Positions 8,653 through 15,582 of a stretch of DNA of 64,000 nt are shown piece after piece. Position 1 is the stretch's first letter; each line of letters begins with the position of its first letter. The notes under the pieces were generated by a model that was given only the letters and a program-made list of their open reading frames with translations, was not told where the DNA came from and did not search any database. The position numbers and the translations under genes are program-made. This stretch comes from Kitasatospora purpeofusca (GTDB taxonomy: Bacteria; Actinomycetota; Actinomycetes; Streptomycetales; Streptomycetaceae): NCBI RefSeq assembly GCF_000718025.1, contig NZ_JODS01000014.1, positions 62,001 to 126,000 of the forward strand, written 5' to 3'.

Positions 8653-8872
8653 GCCCGTCCCCCAAGCCTTTGACTGACTGGTGCCCGATCCTGGCCCCCC
8701 GAAGCGGCCCCCCGTGCGAGAAATGCACCCCCTACTGGCACCACCGGTGGCTTTACGGACAGTAGTTGACTGTGTACCAGCCAAGCGGATGGCCGGGCGA
8801 GGTCCGTCCTTCCCTCCGCACGGCACCCCCAAGCCCCGGCTCCGGCCTGACGCCCCGAAGGGTTCCTTCGAC

Positions 8873-9397
8873 ATGCGCGTGTGCAGCAGCAGCTTCTTCC
8901 TGGTCCACGACCCCGCCTCCGTCCCCGTCAGCCGCCAGCGGCTCGGCCGGCTGATCAAACAGTGGGGCGTCCGCACGGACAACGACAGCAGCCTGGCCAT
9001 GAACACCGTGATCTCGGAACTCGTCACCAACGCGGTGCGGCACACCACCGGAGCGATGCTCACCGTCGGGGTGCACGCCAACCTCGACCTGCGGCGCCTG
9101 ATCATCGAGGTCTACGACGACTCGCAGGCCCTGCCCCGCCACCACGCTTCGGGCCCGGACGCGGAGACCGGCCGGGGCATGTTCCTGGTCGAGCGCCTGG
9201 CCCTCGCCCACGGGGCCGAGCACACCGCACGGGGCAAGAAGGTCTGGGCCGAGGTCGCCCTGCCCGAACAGCCGCTCACCCGGCGCCGGCTTCTCGTCCA
9301 CCCCCGTCGGGCGGCCCGCGCGGTGGCCCGCCGCCTGTCCGGCCCGCGCCGCCCGCCGATACACCCGCCCGCCCCGGCTGCCTCCCGCGCCCGCTGA
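8873..9397 (+). CDS. ATP-binding protein, anti-sigma factor (RsbW-like) family
   Basis: This 174-residue protein has the small GHKL ATPase fold. The N-box is ELVTNAVRH (about residues 47-55), the G1 region is VYDDSQALP, and the G2 loop is GRGMFLVERLALAHG. In Streptomyces such proteins act as anti-sigma factor kinases or as stand-alone partners of XRE regulators. The C-terminus is an Arg/Pro-rich tail. The ATG at 8873 was chosen because the conserved fold starts soon after it. The gene lies 34 bases upstream of the HemB-like gene on the same strand, so cotranscription is likely. Confidence 0.85.
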   Translation: MRVCSSSFFLVHDPASVPVSRQRLGRLIKQWGVRTDNDSSLAMNTVISELVTNAVRHTTGAMLTVGVHANLDLRRLIIEVYDDSQALPRHHASGPDAETGRGMFLVERLALAHGAEHTARGKKVWAEVALPEQPLTRRRLLVHPRRAARAVARRLSGPRRPPIHPPAPAASRAR

Positions 9398-9431
9398 CCC
9401 GGGCGCCCGTAGCCACGATCGAGAGGACGAC

Positions 9432-10403
9432 ATGACCACCACCCAGCACCACGCCGCGCTCACGGAGACCGCCCGGCTTCACGGCCGGGCCGCCGTCCGC
9501 AGCTTCCTGGACGGCCCTTCGCTCACAGCGGCCGACCTGTCGATGGTCCTGCTCGTCCGCGAGGACAGCGAGGACTCCGACCGGCCGATGCCGACCGTCA
9601 CGGTGGCCGAGATCCCGCAGACGGTGCGCGACCTCGCCACCCTCGGCATCCGCTCGGTGAAGGTGTTCGCCAACAGCTTGCACCGCGACGCAGATGCGTC
9701 CGGCGCCGTCGCACCGGACAGCCTGATGGTCCGGGCCATCCACGCCGCCAAGGGCGCCGAGCCGGGCATCGCGGTGATGACCGAGAACTGCCTGTGCGGC
9801 CACACCGACACCGGCGAGTGCCACCTGACCAGCAGTGGCCGGATCGACTTGGGCGGCACAGCGGCGATGATCGCCGCCCAGGCCGTCCTCCAGGCGCGAG
9901 CCGGCGCCGACATCGTGGGACCGGCCGCGATGATCCGGGGCACCACCGCCTGCGTGCGAGCGGCTCTGGACGAGAACGGCCACCGCGACGTGGCGACCAT
10001 GCCGCACCTGATCTTCGACTCCGCCCTCTACGAGGGCTACCGGGCCACCATGCGGGCCACCCCCGCCTCCGGTGCCCACCGGCCGTTCCAGATCAGCCCG
10101 CGCCAGCCGGAGACAGCGGTGGACACCGGCCTGGCCTTCGTCGGTGAGGGAGCGGACATGCTGCTGCTGGAGCCGGGGATGCTCTCGGTGGACGTGCTCA
10201 CCACCCTCAAGCAGAAGACGTCGGCGCCGCTGATGCCGTTCTCCGTCTCCGGCGAGTACACCCGGCTCGCACCTCTCGACCCGGGCACCGGGCGGCGGGA
10301 CTTCCGTCCGTTGCTGGAGCTGTTCACGATGCTCAAGCGCTCGGGTGCCGAGCGGATCATCACCTATGCCGCTGCCGACCTCGCGCGATTGCTGACCGGC
10401 TGA
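9432..10403 (+). CDS. HemB-like (porphobilinogen synthase family) protein lacking both Schiff-base lysines
   Basis: This 323-residue protein is collinear with porphobilinogen synthase. The zinc cysteines are kept in NCLCGHTDTGEC (Cys120, Cys122, Cys130), as are GADIVGPAAMIRG, the SGEY loop (about 273-276) and the terminal KRSGAERIITY. The two catalytic lysines are missing. The normal SYAAKYAS strand reads PHLIFDSA (Phe195-Asp196 at the Lys position), and the normal MVKP reads LLEP (Glu247). Ordinary condensation of two 5-aminolevulinates is therefore unlikely. GAGAGGACGAC precedes the ATG. The 3' end overlaps that of the convergent hemC-like gene by 40 bases. I infer a divergent enzyme or regulatory paralogue. 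Confidence 0.88.
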   Translation: MTTTQHHAALTETARLHGRAAVRSFLDGPSLTAADLSMVLLVREDSEDSDRPMPTVTVAEIPQTVRDLATLGIRSVKVFANSLHRDADASGAVAPDSLMVRAIHAAKGAEPGIAVMTENCLCGHTDTGECHLTSSGRIDLGGTAAMIAAQAVLQARAGADIVGPAAMIRGTTACVRAALDENGHRDVATMPHLIFDSALYEGYRATMRATPASGAHRPFQISPRQPETAVDTGLAFVGEGADMLLLEPGMLSVDVLTTLKQKTSAPLMPFSVSGEYTRLAPLDPGTGRRDFRPLLELFTMLKRSGAERIITYAAADLARLLTG

Positions 10404-11326
10404 GCGGCCGGGCGGATCTCCGACAGGATCGCCTCGGCGCCCTGGTCCAGGAGAATGCCGGCCACCTGGATGCCCAACTTCTCCGGCTCCGAGACGGGAC
10501 CGGAGGAGCGGGCCTCGACCTGCTCCGTCCCGTCCAGGGAGGTGACCTGCGCGTGCAGCGACAGCGTCTCGCCGTCGGCCCTCGCGTAGGCACCGACCGG
10601 CACCGAGCACCCGCCGTGCAGCTCGCCGAGCATCGCACGCTCGGCCCGAACCTCCGCGTCCACCACCAGGTCGCCGGTGTCCGCCAGGATCTCGTGCGCC
10701 AGCTCGTTGTCCTCGCGGATCTGGATCCCGAGCGCCCCCTGACCGGGGCTCGGAGGGAACTGGTCGAGCGGCAGCAGCTCGCCGATCGCGTCGTCCATGC
10801 CGAGTCGCACCAGCCCGGCCGCTGCCAGCACGACGCCGTCGAGGTTCATCGTCTTGAGCTTGTTCAGCCGAGGCGGCACGTTTCCACGAATCGGCACGAA
10901 GACCAGGTCCGGGCGGACGTGCAGCAACTGGGCGATCCGGCGGGCCGCAGAGGTGCCGACCCGGGCGCCCCGCGGCAGGCCGGCCAGCGTCGAGCCGCAC
11001 AGGGCGTCCCGCACGTCCTCGCGGCCGGGCGGGGGCAGCAGCACCAGGCCGGGCGGGCTACCGGTCGGCAGGTCCTTCAGCGAGTGGACGACCACGTCCA
11101 CCTCGCCCCGCACCAACGCGGCTTCCTGCTCAGTGGAGAACGCGGAGCCACCGGACAGGGCCGACACCTGCGACAGGGCCGTCTTCCGGTCCCGGTCCCC
11201 GCCTTCAAGAATCACCTGGTGGCGGAACTCGACGTCGGGGAAGCGCTCCCGCAGCGGCGCCAGGAACTCCTTGACCTGCGCTCGTGCGAGGTGACTGGCC
11301 CGCGATCCGACAATCAGCTTCCGCAT
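10364..11326 (-). CDS. hemC: HemC-like hydroxymethylbilane synthase (porphobilinogen deaminase family)
   Basis: This 320-residue protein matches the family throughout. GSRASHLARAQ contains the conserved Arg (residue 9). HSLKDLP contains the catalytic Asp (Asp85). GTSAARRIAQ and IRGNVPPRL carry the substrate-binding arginines, and GGCSVPVGAY carries the dipyrromethane-anchoring Cys240. The pocket loop that normally reads GKGLFTKELE reads GGSAFSTEQE, so the equivalents of E. coli Lys55 and Lys59 are absent. No hemA, hemD or hemL lies nearby, so this is probably an extra copy rather than the housekeeping enzyme. Tail-to-tail overlap with the HemB-like gene suggests the pair is inherited together. 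Confidence 0.88.
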   Translation of the reverse strand: MRKLIVGSRASHLARAQVKEFLAPLRERFPDVEFRHQVILEGGDRDRKTALSQVSALSGGSAFSTEQEAALVRGEVDVVVHSLKDLPTGSPPGLVLLPPPGREDVRDALCGSTLAGLPRGARVGTSAARRIAQLLHVRPDLVFVPIRGNVPPRLNKLKTMNLDGVVLAAAGLVRLGMDDAIGELLPLDQFPPSPGQGALGIQIREDNELAHEILADTGDLVVDAEVRAERAMLGELHGGCSVPVGAYARADGETLSLHAQVTSLDGTEQVEARSSGPVSEPEKLGIQVAGILLDQGAEAILSEIRPAAQPVSNRARSAAA

Positions 11327-11427
11327 TCCCGAACTCCCGGCACCTGAAGAGATGTTGACCGGATGCTACTCGAACACCGGCCCACCTTTTTCCGACGGTT
11401 TGTCGGAGTCGTGATTGGAGAGATCGA

Positions 11428-11560
11428 ATGCCGCCCAACCGCAGCACGATCCGCATCGGCGCCCGCGACCTGATCGACGTCATCGCAGATTGAACGCGCC
11501 GACCGGACCGGCTTCGTCCACGAGCGGGCGATCTCGGCCGTGCTCGACCGCCAGGTGTCA
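11428..11560 (+). pseudogene. possible frameshifted small DNA-binding protein gene
   Basis: An ATG with a good GGAGAG site five bases upstream opens MPPNRSTIRIGARDLIDVI. Two codons later it meets TGA at 11491-11493. A one-base shift near 11485 continues as QIERADRTGFVHERAISAVL, which together would make a plausible ribbon-helix-helix-like peptide of about 45 residues. It could equally be a 21-residue leader peptide for the NUDIX gene. Confidence 0.35.
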
Positions 11561-11656
11561 CGACCGACAGCGCCGGTGAACTCGGCGCACGGCCGCGTGC
11601 AGCGCGTCCTTGACCATCGGCCAGTCGTTGCACTTGTGGCAAGCTTCTCCGCTCAC
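11558..11656 (-). CDS. possible 32-residue Cys/His-rich small protein
   Basis: A GTG-initiated frame encodes VSGEACHKCNDW followed by a helix ending HRRCRS. The CxxC pair followed by His, His and Cys is zinc-ribbon-like. There is no strong ribosome binding site, so this is only a candidate. Confidence 0.2.
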   Translation of the reverse strand: MSGEACHKCNDWPMVKDALHAAVRRVHRRCRS

Positions 11657-11689
11657 CGCCCCACGCCACCGAACAGGAAGCAGGCCACC

Positions 11690-12121
11690 GTGCAGCACCG
11701 CGTCCGCGCCGTTCTCCTCACCCCGAACAACACCATGCTGCTGATCAAGCGCCTCCGCCCCGGCGTCGACCCGTACTGGGTGATCGTCGGCGGCAAGATC
11801 GAGCCGACCGACGCCAGCCCCGAGGAGGCCCTGCTGCGCGAGGTCCGCGAGGAGATCGCGGGCGAGGCTGAGGTCGTCAGCCTCCTCCACACCATCGAAA
11901 CCGGGGACGAGCGCCAGGACTTCTACCTCGCCACCGTCGAGAAGTGGAGCTTCGAGGACCGCACCGGGCCCGAGTTCAGCGAGGAAGGCCGAGGTGAGTA
12001 CCTCCTGCAGGAGATCCCCCTCACCGGCGAAGCCATCGGCGCGATCAACCTCCTGCCCCAGGAGATCGCCGTGGTTCTCCACGAGGCCGTCGAACGTGGC
12101 GAACTCCTCGCCGCCAGGTAG
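11690..12121 (+). CDS. NUDIX hydrolase
   Basis: This 143-residue protein has a complete Nudix box (GGKIEPTDASPEEALLREV followed by REEIAG, residues 34-57), so hydrolysis of a nucleoside-diphosphate-linked substrate is expected. The substrate is unknown. The start is a GTG with AGGAAG about ten bases upstream. In-frame sequence continues upstream without a stop, but that part is not NUDIX-like. The gene lies inside the accessory island, downstream of a broken small ORF. Confidence 0.9.
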   Translation: MQHRVRAVLLTPNNTMLLIKRLRPGVDPYWVIVGGKIEPTDASPEEALLREVREEIAGEAEVVSLLHTIETGDERQDFYLATVEKWSFEDRTGPEFSEEGRGEYLLQEIPLTGEAIGAINLLPQEIAVVLHEAVERGELLAAR

Positions 12122-12204
12122 CCGCTGTGGCCTCACTGGGTGCCAGAAACGCCTCACGGTGCGTCAAATACCGTGATACGTTCCGTACTCAAAGTGAAAA
12201 AGGC

Positions 12205-12236
12205 GACCCCGGCGGTGCTACCAACACCCCGGGGTC
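12205..12236 (+). promoter_or_regulatory. leader hairpin upstream of the HTH gene
   Basis: GACCCCGG (12205-12212) pairs with CCGGGGTC (12229-12236) across a 16-base loop. It is preceded by an AT-richer stretch (AAAGTGAAAAAGGCG) that may include the promoter, and is followed by AACAGGAG and the ATG at 12261. It could be a 5'-UTR hairpin or an operator. Confidence 0.45.
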
Positions 12237-12260
12237 CGGCAACAGGAGCTATCACTCCCG

Positions 12261-13124
12261 ATGCGCGTCCATCGTAGCGCCCACGTGCGCAACTTCACCG
12301 TGCTGCCCAACGCCGTCCTGCAGTACCGACGGCTCTCCTACACCGCCCGTGGCCTGCTCGCGGACCTCCTCTCCCGCCCCGACGGCTGGCGGGAGGACGG
12401 TCGCCACATGGCTGACTCCAGCCCGCAGGGGCGCGGCGCGATCCGCAAGGCCCTGAAGGAGCTGACCGACGCGGGCTACTACCGCGTCGAGAAGATCCGG
12501 ATGCCGGACGGCACCATCCGCACCGAGACCCACGTGTACGACACGCCTTGGTCCTCGCCGGATGCCACCCGTCCGGCACCCGGTGGAGCGGGCACCGGGC
12601 ACACTGACAGCCCTCCTCCTAAGAACCGGCGCAAAGAACCCTCCCTCCCCGCGAGTTCGGCCGACGACGGCAAGGCCGCAGAGGTCCGCGAAGCCGTGGC
12701 CACCCTGTTCCGCGTGATCCGGCCCGAACCACGCCTGCGCCTGGGCGAGGCCGAGGCCGCCGAACTCGCGCCCCTGGTCGCACAGTGGCTGGAGCGCGGA
12801 GCGACCCGGACCGACCTCGCTCACGCCTTGCTGCCGGGCCTGCCCGTCCCGATGCACTCGGCGGCGGCCGTCATCCGCTACCGGCTGGAGCACAAGATGC
12901 CGCCCGCCCGGCCCACCGCACTGCCACCGGCCCGGTACGCCGAGTGCGCCAAGTGCCACGACCCCGTGCCCCGACCGGGCATCTGTCGCCCGTGCTCCGG
13001 CCTGACCACCCTCACACCCCCGCCCGGGAAGGCGGCAGAGGCGGCAGCTGCAGGTGCCGCCCGAGTCCGAACCGCCCTGCACTCAGCGCTGGCCGGTGGA
13101 CGGCCTGCTCACATCGCCGCCTGA
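12261..13124 (+). CDS. helix-turn-helix protein with C-terminal zinc-ribbon-like motif
   Basis: This 287-residue protein starts MRVHRSAHVRNFTVLPNA. A winged-helix region follows (YTARGLLADLLSRPDGW, GRGAIRKALKELTDAGYYRV, about residues 30-85), of the kind found in many Streptomyces mobile or plasmid-linked regions. A Pro/Ser-rich linker follows, then a helical domain (about 135-205), then CAKCHDPVPRPGICRPC (about 230-246), a four-Cys zinc-ribbon-like motif. The ATG follows AACAGGAG. It is the rightmost gene of the island and points outward, mirroring the Uma2-type gene at the other end. Confidence 0.8.
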   Translation: MRVHRSAHVRNFTVLPNAVLQYRRLSYTARGLLADLLSRPDGWREDGRHMADSSPQGRGAIRKALKELTDAGYYRVEKIRMPDGTIRTETHVYDTPWSSPDATRPAPGGAGTGHTDSPPPKNRRKEPSLPASSADDGKAAEVREAVATLFRVIRPEPRLRLGEAEAAELAPLVAQWLERGATRTDLAHALLPGLPVPMHSAAAVIRYRLEHKMPPARPTALPPARYAECAKCHDPVPRPGICRPCSGLTTLTPPPGKAAEAAAAGAARVRTALHSALAGGRPAHIAA

Positions 13125-13226
13125 CACACGCTGTCCCACCGGTGCGAAGGGGCCGGCAGGACGGGGACTGTCGCTTCCGGCAGGTGCGTCGCTTCGGCTG
13201 CATGCTGCCGGCGAGTGCTTCCTCCT

Positions 13227-13385
13227 GCTGCATCAGCACCGCGTGCCGCCCGGCCGGGCGGCACGCGGCCGGGCCCGGGGTGGGCACCTGCCGGGAGGCG
13301 GGTGGGGGGTGGACGGTGGGGAACGGCGGTAGAGCTGCTCAACGACCGAGATCACACGCGGGTGCACCCCGGAAACGCCGCTGCC
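13227..13385 (+). repeat. right copy of the ~160-bp structured inverted repeat
   Basis: Plus-strand counterpart of 6249-6414. GCTGCATCAGC is followed by a perfect palindrome (CCGCGTGCCGCCCGG and its complement, 13239-13268), then the 26-base core identical to the left copy (13304-13329), a CTGCTCAACGA box, GGGTGCACCC, and AAACGCCGCTGCC entering the terminator. It starts about 100 bases after the HTH gene, on the same strand. The first hairpin differs in sequence from the left copy but sits at the same place and still pairs. Confidence 0.8.
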
Positions 13386-13413
13386 GCGCGAACCTTGCGG
13401 TTCGCGCGGCAGC
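13380..13413. terminator. terminator at the end of the suf operon
   Basis: GCTGCCGCGCGAACC (13380-13394) pairs perfectly with GGTTCGCGCGGCAGC (13399-13413) across a 4-base loop. It is convergent for the suf transcript (minus) and the right repeat (plus). Confidence 0.8.
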
Positions 13414-13436
13414 GGGTCGACGATCGACTCAGGGCC

Positions 13437-13814
13437 TCAGACGTTGAAGCCCAGGGCGCGGAGCTGGTCGCGGCCCTCGTCGGTGATCTTGTCGGGGCCC
13501 CACGGCGGCATCCAGACCCAGTTGATCCGCAGGTCCTTGACCAGGCCGTCGGTGGCGGTCCTGGCCTGGTCCTCGATCACGTCCGTCAGCGGGCAGGCCG
13601 CCGAGGTGAGGGTCATGTCGATGGTGGCCACATCGGCGTCGTCGATGTGGACGCCGTAGATCAGGCCCAGGTTGACGACGTCGATGCCCAGTTCGGGGTC
13701 GACGACGTCCATCAGGGCCTCGACGAGGTCCTCGACGGCGACGGTGCCGGCGCTGGTGCCGACCGGGCCGGCCGGGGTGGTCTCCTCCGCGGGGGAGGTG
13801 GTCTCTTCGGTCAT
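13437..13814 (-). CDS. DUF59/MIP18-family Fe-S assembly protein (SufT-like)
   Basis: This 125-residue protein has an N-terminal Thr/Ala-rich tail of about 25 residues and then the DUF59 domain. VVDPELGIDVVNLGLIYGV carries the DPE motif, and LTSAACPLTDVIEDQ carries the conserved Cys. It helps deliver or mature Fe-S clusters and is regularly the last gene of actinobacterial suf operons. The start is the ATG at 13814. It lies 23 bases after sufU, and the terminator follows 24 bases after its stop. Confidence 0.92.
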   Translation of the reverse strand: MTEETTSPAEETTPAGPVGTSAGTVAVEDLVEALMDVVDPELGIDVVNLGLIYGVHIDDADVATIDMTLTSAACPLTDVIEDQARTATDGLVKDLRINWVWMPPWGPDKITDEGRDQLRALGFNV

Positions 13815-13837
13815 GGCGGGTGTCCTCCTCTGCGGTG

Positions 13838-14287
13838 TCAGTCGGTGGCGGGGTGCTCGGCGAGGGCCTTGGCGGTGGCGTCCTTCCAGGCCATCCAGCT
13901 GAGCAGGGCGCACTTGACCCGGGCCGGGTACTTGGAGACGCCGGCGAACGCGACCGCGTCCTCCAGCACCTCCTCGTCGCCCTCGCCCTGGCCCTTGCTC
14001 TGCATCAGCTCCAGGAAGGCCTCCTGGACCGCCTGGGCCTCGCCCACGGTCTTGCCGACCACCAGGTCGTTCAGCACCGAGGCGCTGGCCTGGCTGATCG
14101 AGCAGCCCTGGGACTCGTAGGAGACGTCGACAACGGTGGAGCCGTCGAGCTTCACCCGCAGGGTGATCTCGTCGCCGCACGTCGGGTTGACGTGGTGCAC
14201 CTCGGCGTCACCGTCCCGCAGCCCCTTGCCGTGCGGGTTGCGGTAGTGGTCCAGGATGATGTCCTGGTACATCGAGTCGAGCTTCAT
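13838..14287 (-). CDS. sufU: SufU Fe-S cluster assembly / sulfur-relay protein
   Basis: This 149-residue protein of the SufU/IscU fold carries cysteines in NPTCGDEI (Cys37), SQGCSISQAS (about Cys62) and VKCALLSWMAWKD (about Cys126), the usual zinc and sulfur-transfer set, plus the SufU-type insertion between the last two. It accepts persulfide sulfur from SufS. The ATG at 14287 is 17 bases after the sufS stop, with GAGGA upstream. It sits between sufS and the DUF59 gene in the operon. Confidence 0.95.
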   Translation of the reverse strand: MKLDSMYQDIILDHYRNPHGKGLRDGDAEVHHVNPTCGDEITLRVKLDGSTVVDVSYESQGCSISQASASVLNDLVVGKTVGEAQAVQEAFLELMQSKGQGEGDEEVLEDAVAFAGVSKYPARVKCALLSWMAWKDATAKALAEHPATD

Positions 14288-14304
14288 GGTCGCGTGCCCC
14301 GTCC

Positions 14305-15582
14305 TCAGCCGAAGAAGTTCCGGACGTGGTGGAGGCCCTCCACGAGCGCGTCGACCTCGCCCGGCGTCGAGTACAGGTAGAACGACGCCCGCGTGGTCGC
14401 AGGAATTCCGTACCGCAGGCAGACCGGCCGCGCGCAGTGGTGGCCGACGCGCACGGCGATGCCCTGCTCGTCCAGCACCTGGCCCACGTCGTGCGGGTGG
14501 ATGTCGCCCAGCGTGAACGAGATCGCCGCACCGCGGTCGACGGCCGTGCGCGGGCCGATGATCCGCAGGTCCGGGACCTCCAGCAGCCGCTCGAGCGCGT
14601 ACTCGGTGATGGCGTGCTCGTGGGCGGCGATCCGCTCCATGCCGATGCCGGTCAGGTAGTCGACGGCCGCGCCCAGCCCGACCGCCTGGGCGATCGGCGG
14701 GGTGCCGGCCTCGAACTTGTGCGGCGCCGGGGCGTAGGTGGACGAGCCCATGGTGACGGTCTCGATCATCTCGCCGCCGCCGAGGAACGGCGGGAGGTCC
14801 TCCAGCAGCTCCTGGCGGCCCCAGAGCACGCCGATGCCGGTCGGCGCCAGCATCTTGTGGCCGGTGAAGGCGACGAAGTCGGCCTCCAGCGCCTGGACGT
14901 CCAGCACCATGTGCGGCGCGGCCTGCGAGGCGTCGATCACGACCAGCGCGCCGACCGACTGGGCCTTGCGCACGATGGCTTCGACCGGGTTGACGGTGCC
15001 CAGCAGGTTGGAGACCAGGGTGAAGGAGACCACCTTGGTCTTCTCGGTGATCAGCTCGTCGATGTTGGACAGGTCGAGCCGGCCCTCGTCGGTCAGCCCG
15101 AACCACTTCAGCTTCGCGCCGGTGCGCTGCGAGAGCAGCTGCCACGGGACGATGTTGGAGTGGTGCTCCATCTCCGTGATGACGATCTCGGACTCGGCGT
15201 CCACCCGGTACGGCTCGTCCGCCCAGGTCAGCATGTTGGCGACCAGGTTGAGCGACTCGGAGGCGTTCTTGGTGAACACCACCTCGTTGCGGCTCGGCGC
15301 GTTGACGAAAGCCGCGACCTTGTCCCGGGCGCCCTCGTACAGCGCCGTGGCCTCCTCGGCGAGCACGTGCACGCCGCGGTGGACGTTGGCGTTGTGCCGC
15401 TCGTAGTAGGCGTTCAGGGCGTCGAGCACCTGGCGGGGCTTCTGCGAGGTGGCCGCGTTGTCCAGGTAGACCAGCGGCTTGCCGTCGTGCAGCAGCCGCT
15501 GCAGGACCGGGAAGTCCTTGCGGATCGCGTCGGTGTCGAGCAGGCCCGACAGGACCGCCGACTCGTGCGTGGAAGAGGTCAC
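14305..15582 (-). CDS. sufS: SufS cysteine desulfurase
   Basis: This 425-residue class V aminotransferase-fold enzyme is PLP-dependent and removes sulfur from cysteine as a persulfide. Visible motifs are YLDNAATSQKP, EMEHHSNIVPWQ, the PLP-lysine segment FTGHKMLAPTGIGVLWG, and RVGHHCARP carrying the active-site Cys. The GTG start overlaps the sufC stop by four bases (GTGA), indicating translational coupling. It acts with SufU. Confidence 0.95.
   Translation of the reverse strand: MTSSTHESAVLSGLLDTDAIRKDFPVLQRLLHDGKPLVYLDNAATSQKPRQVLDALNAYYERHNANVHRGVHVLAEEATALYEGARDKVAAFVNAPSRNEVVFTKNASESLNLVANMLTWADEPYRVDAESEIVITEMEHHSNIVPWQLLSQRTGAKLKWFGLTDEGRLDLSNIDELITEKTKVVSFTLVSNLLGTVNPVEAIVRKAQSVGALVVIDASQAAPHMVLDVQALEADFVAFTGHKMLAPTGIGVLWGRQELLEDLPPFLGGGEMIETVTMGSSTYAPAPHKFEAGTPPIAQAVGLGAAVDYLTGIGMERIAAHEHAITEYALERLLEVPDLRIIGPRTAVDRGAAISFTLGDIHPHDVGQVLDEQGIAVRVGHHCARPVCLRYGIPATTRASFYLYSTPGEVDALVEGLHHVRNFFG

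Larger units (their letters stand above)
11327..11689. other. intergenic stretch with a short ORF remnant and an inverted repeat
   Basis: These 363 bases hold the promoter side of the hemC-like gene, a small inverted repeat TCCGAC-GGTTT-GTCGGA (11391-11407), a frameshifted small ORF (11428-11560) and a weak antisense small ORF (11558-11656). T-rich and A-rich bases around 11380-11425 are unusual for the window and fit a promoter. Confidence 0.5.
13125..13436. other. non-coding right end of the island
   Basis: These 312 bases contain the right structured repeat (13227-13385), including a perfect 30-base palindrome at 13239-13268, and the terminator at 13380-13413. I saw nothing recognisable in 13125-13226. 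Confidence 0.6.

Noticed and set aside
13239..13268. Perfect 30-base palindrome, considered as a linear-replicon telomere or origin piece
   Set aside because: Only one palindrome, within a repeat that has a counterpart at 6375-6403. It lacks the series of palindromes of Streptomyces telomeres, and core genes lie on both sides.
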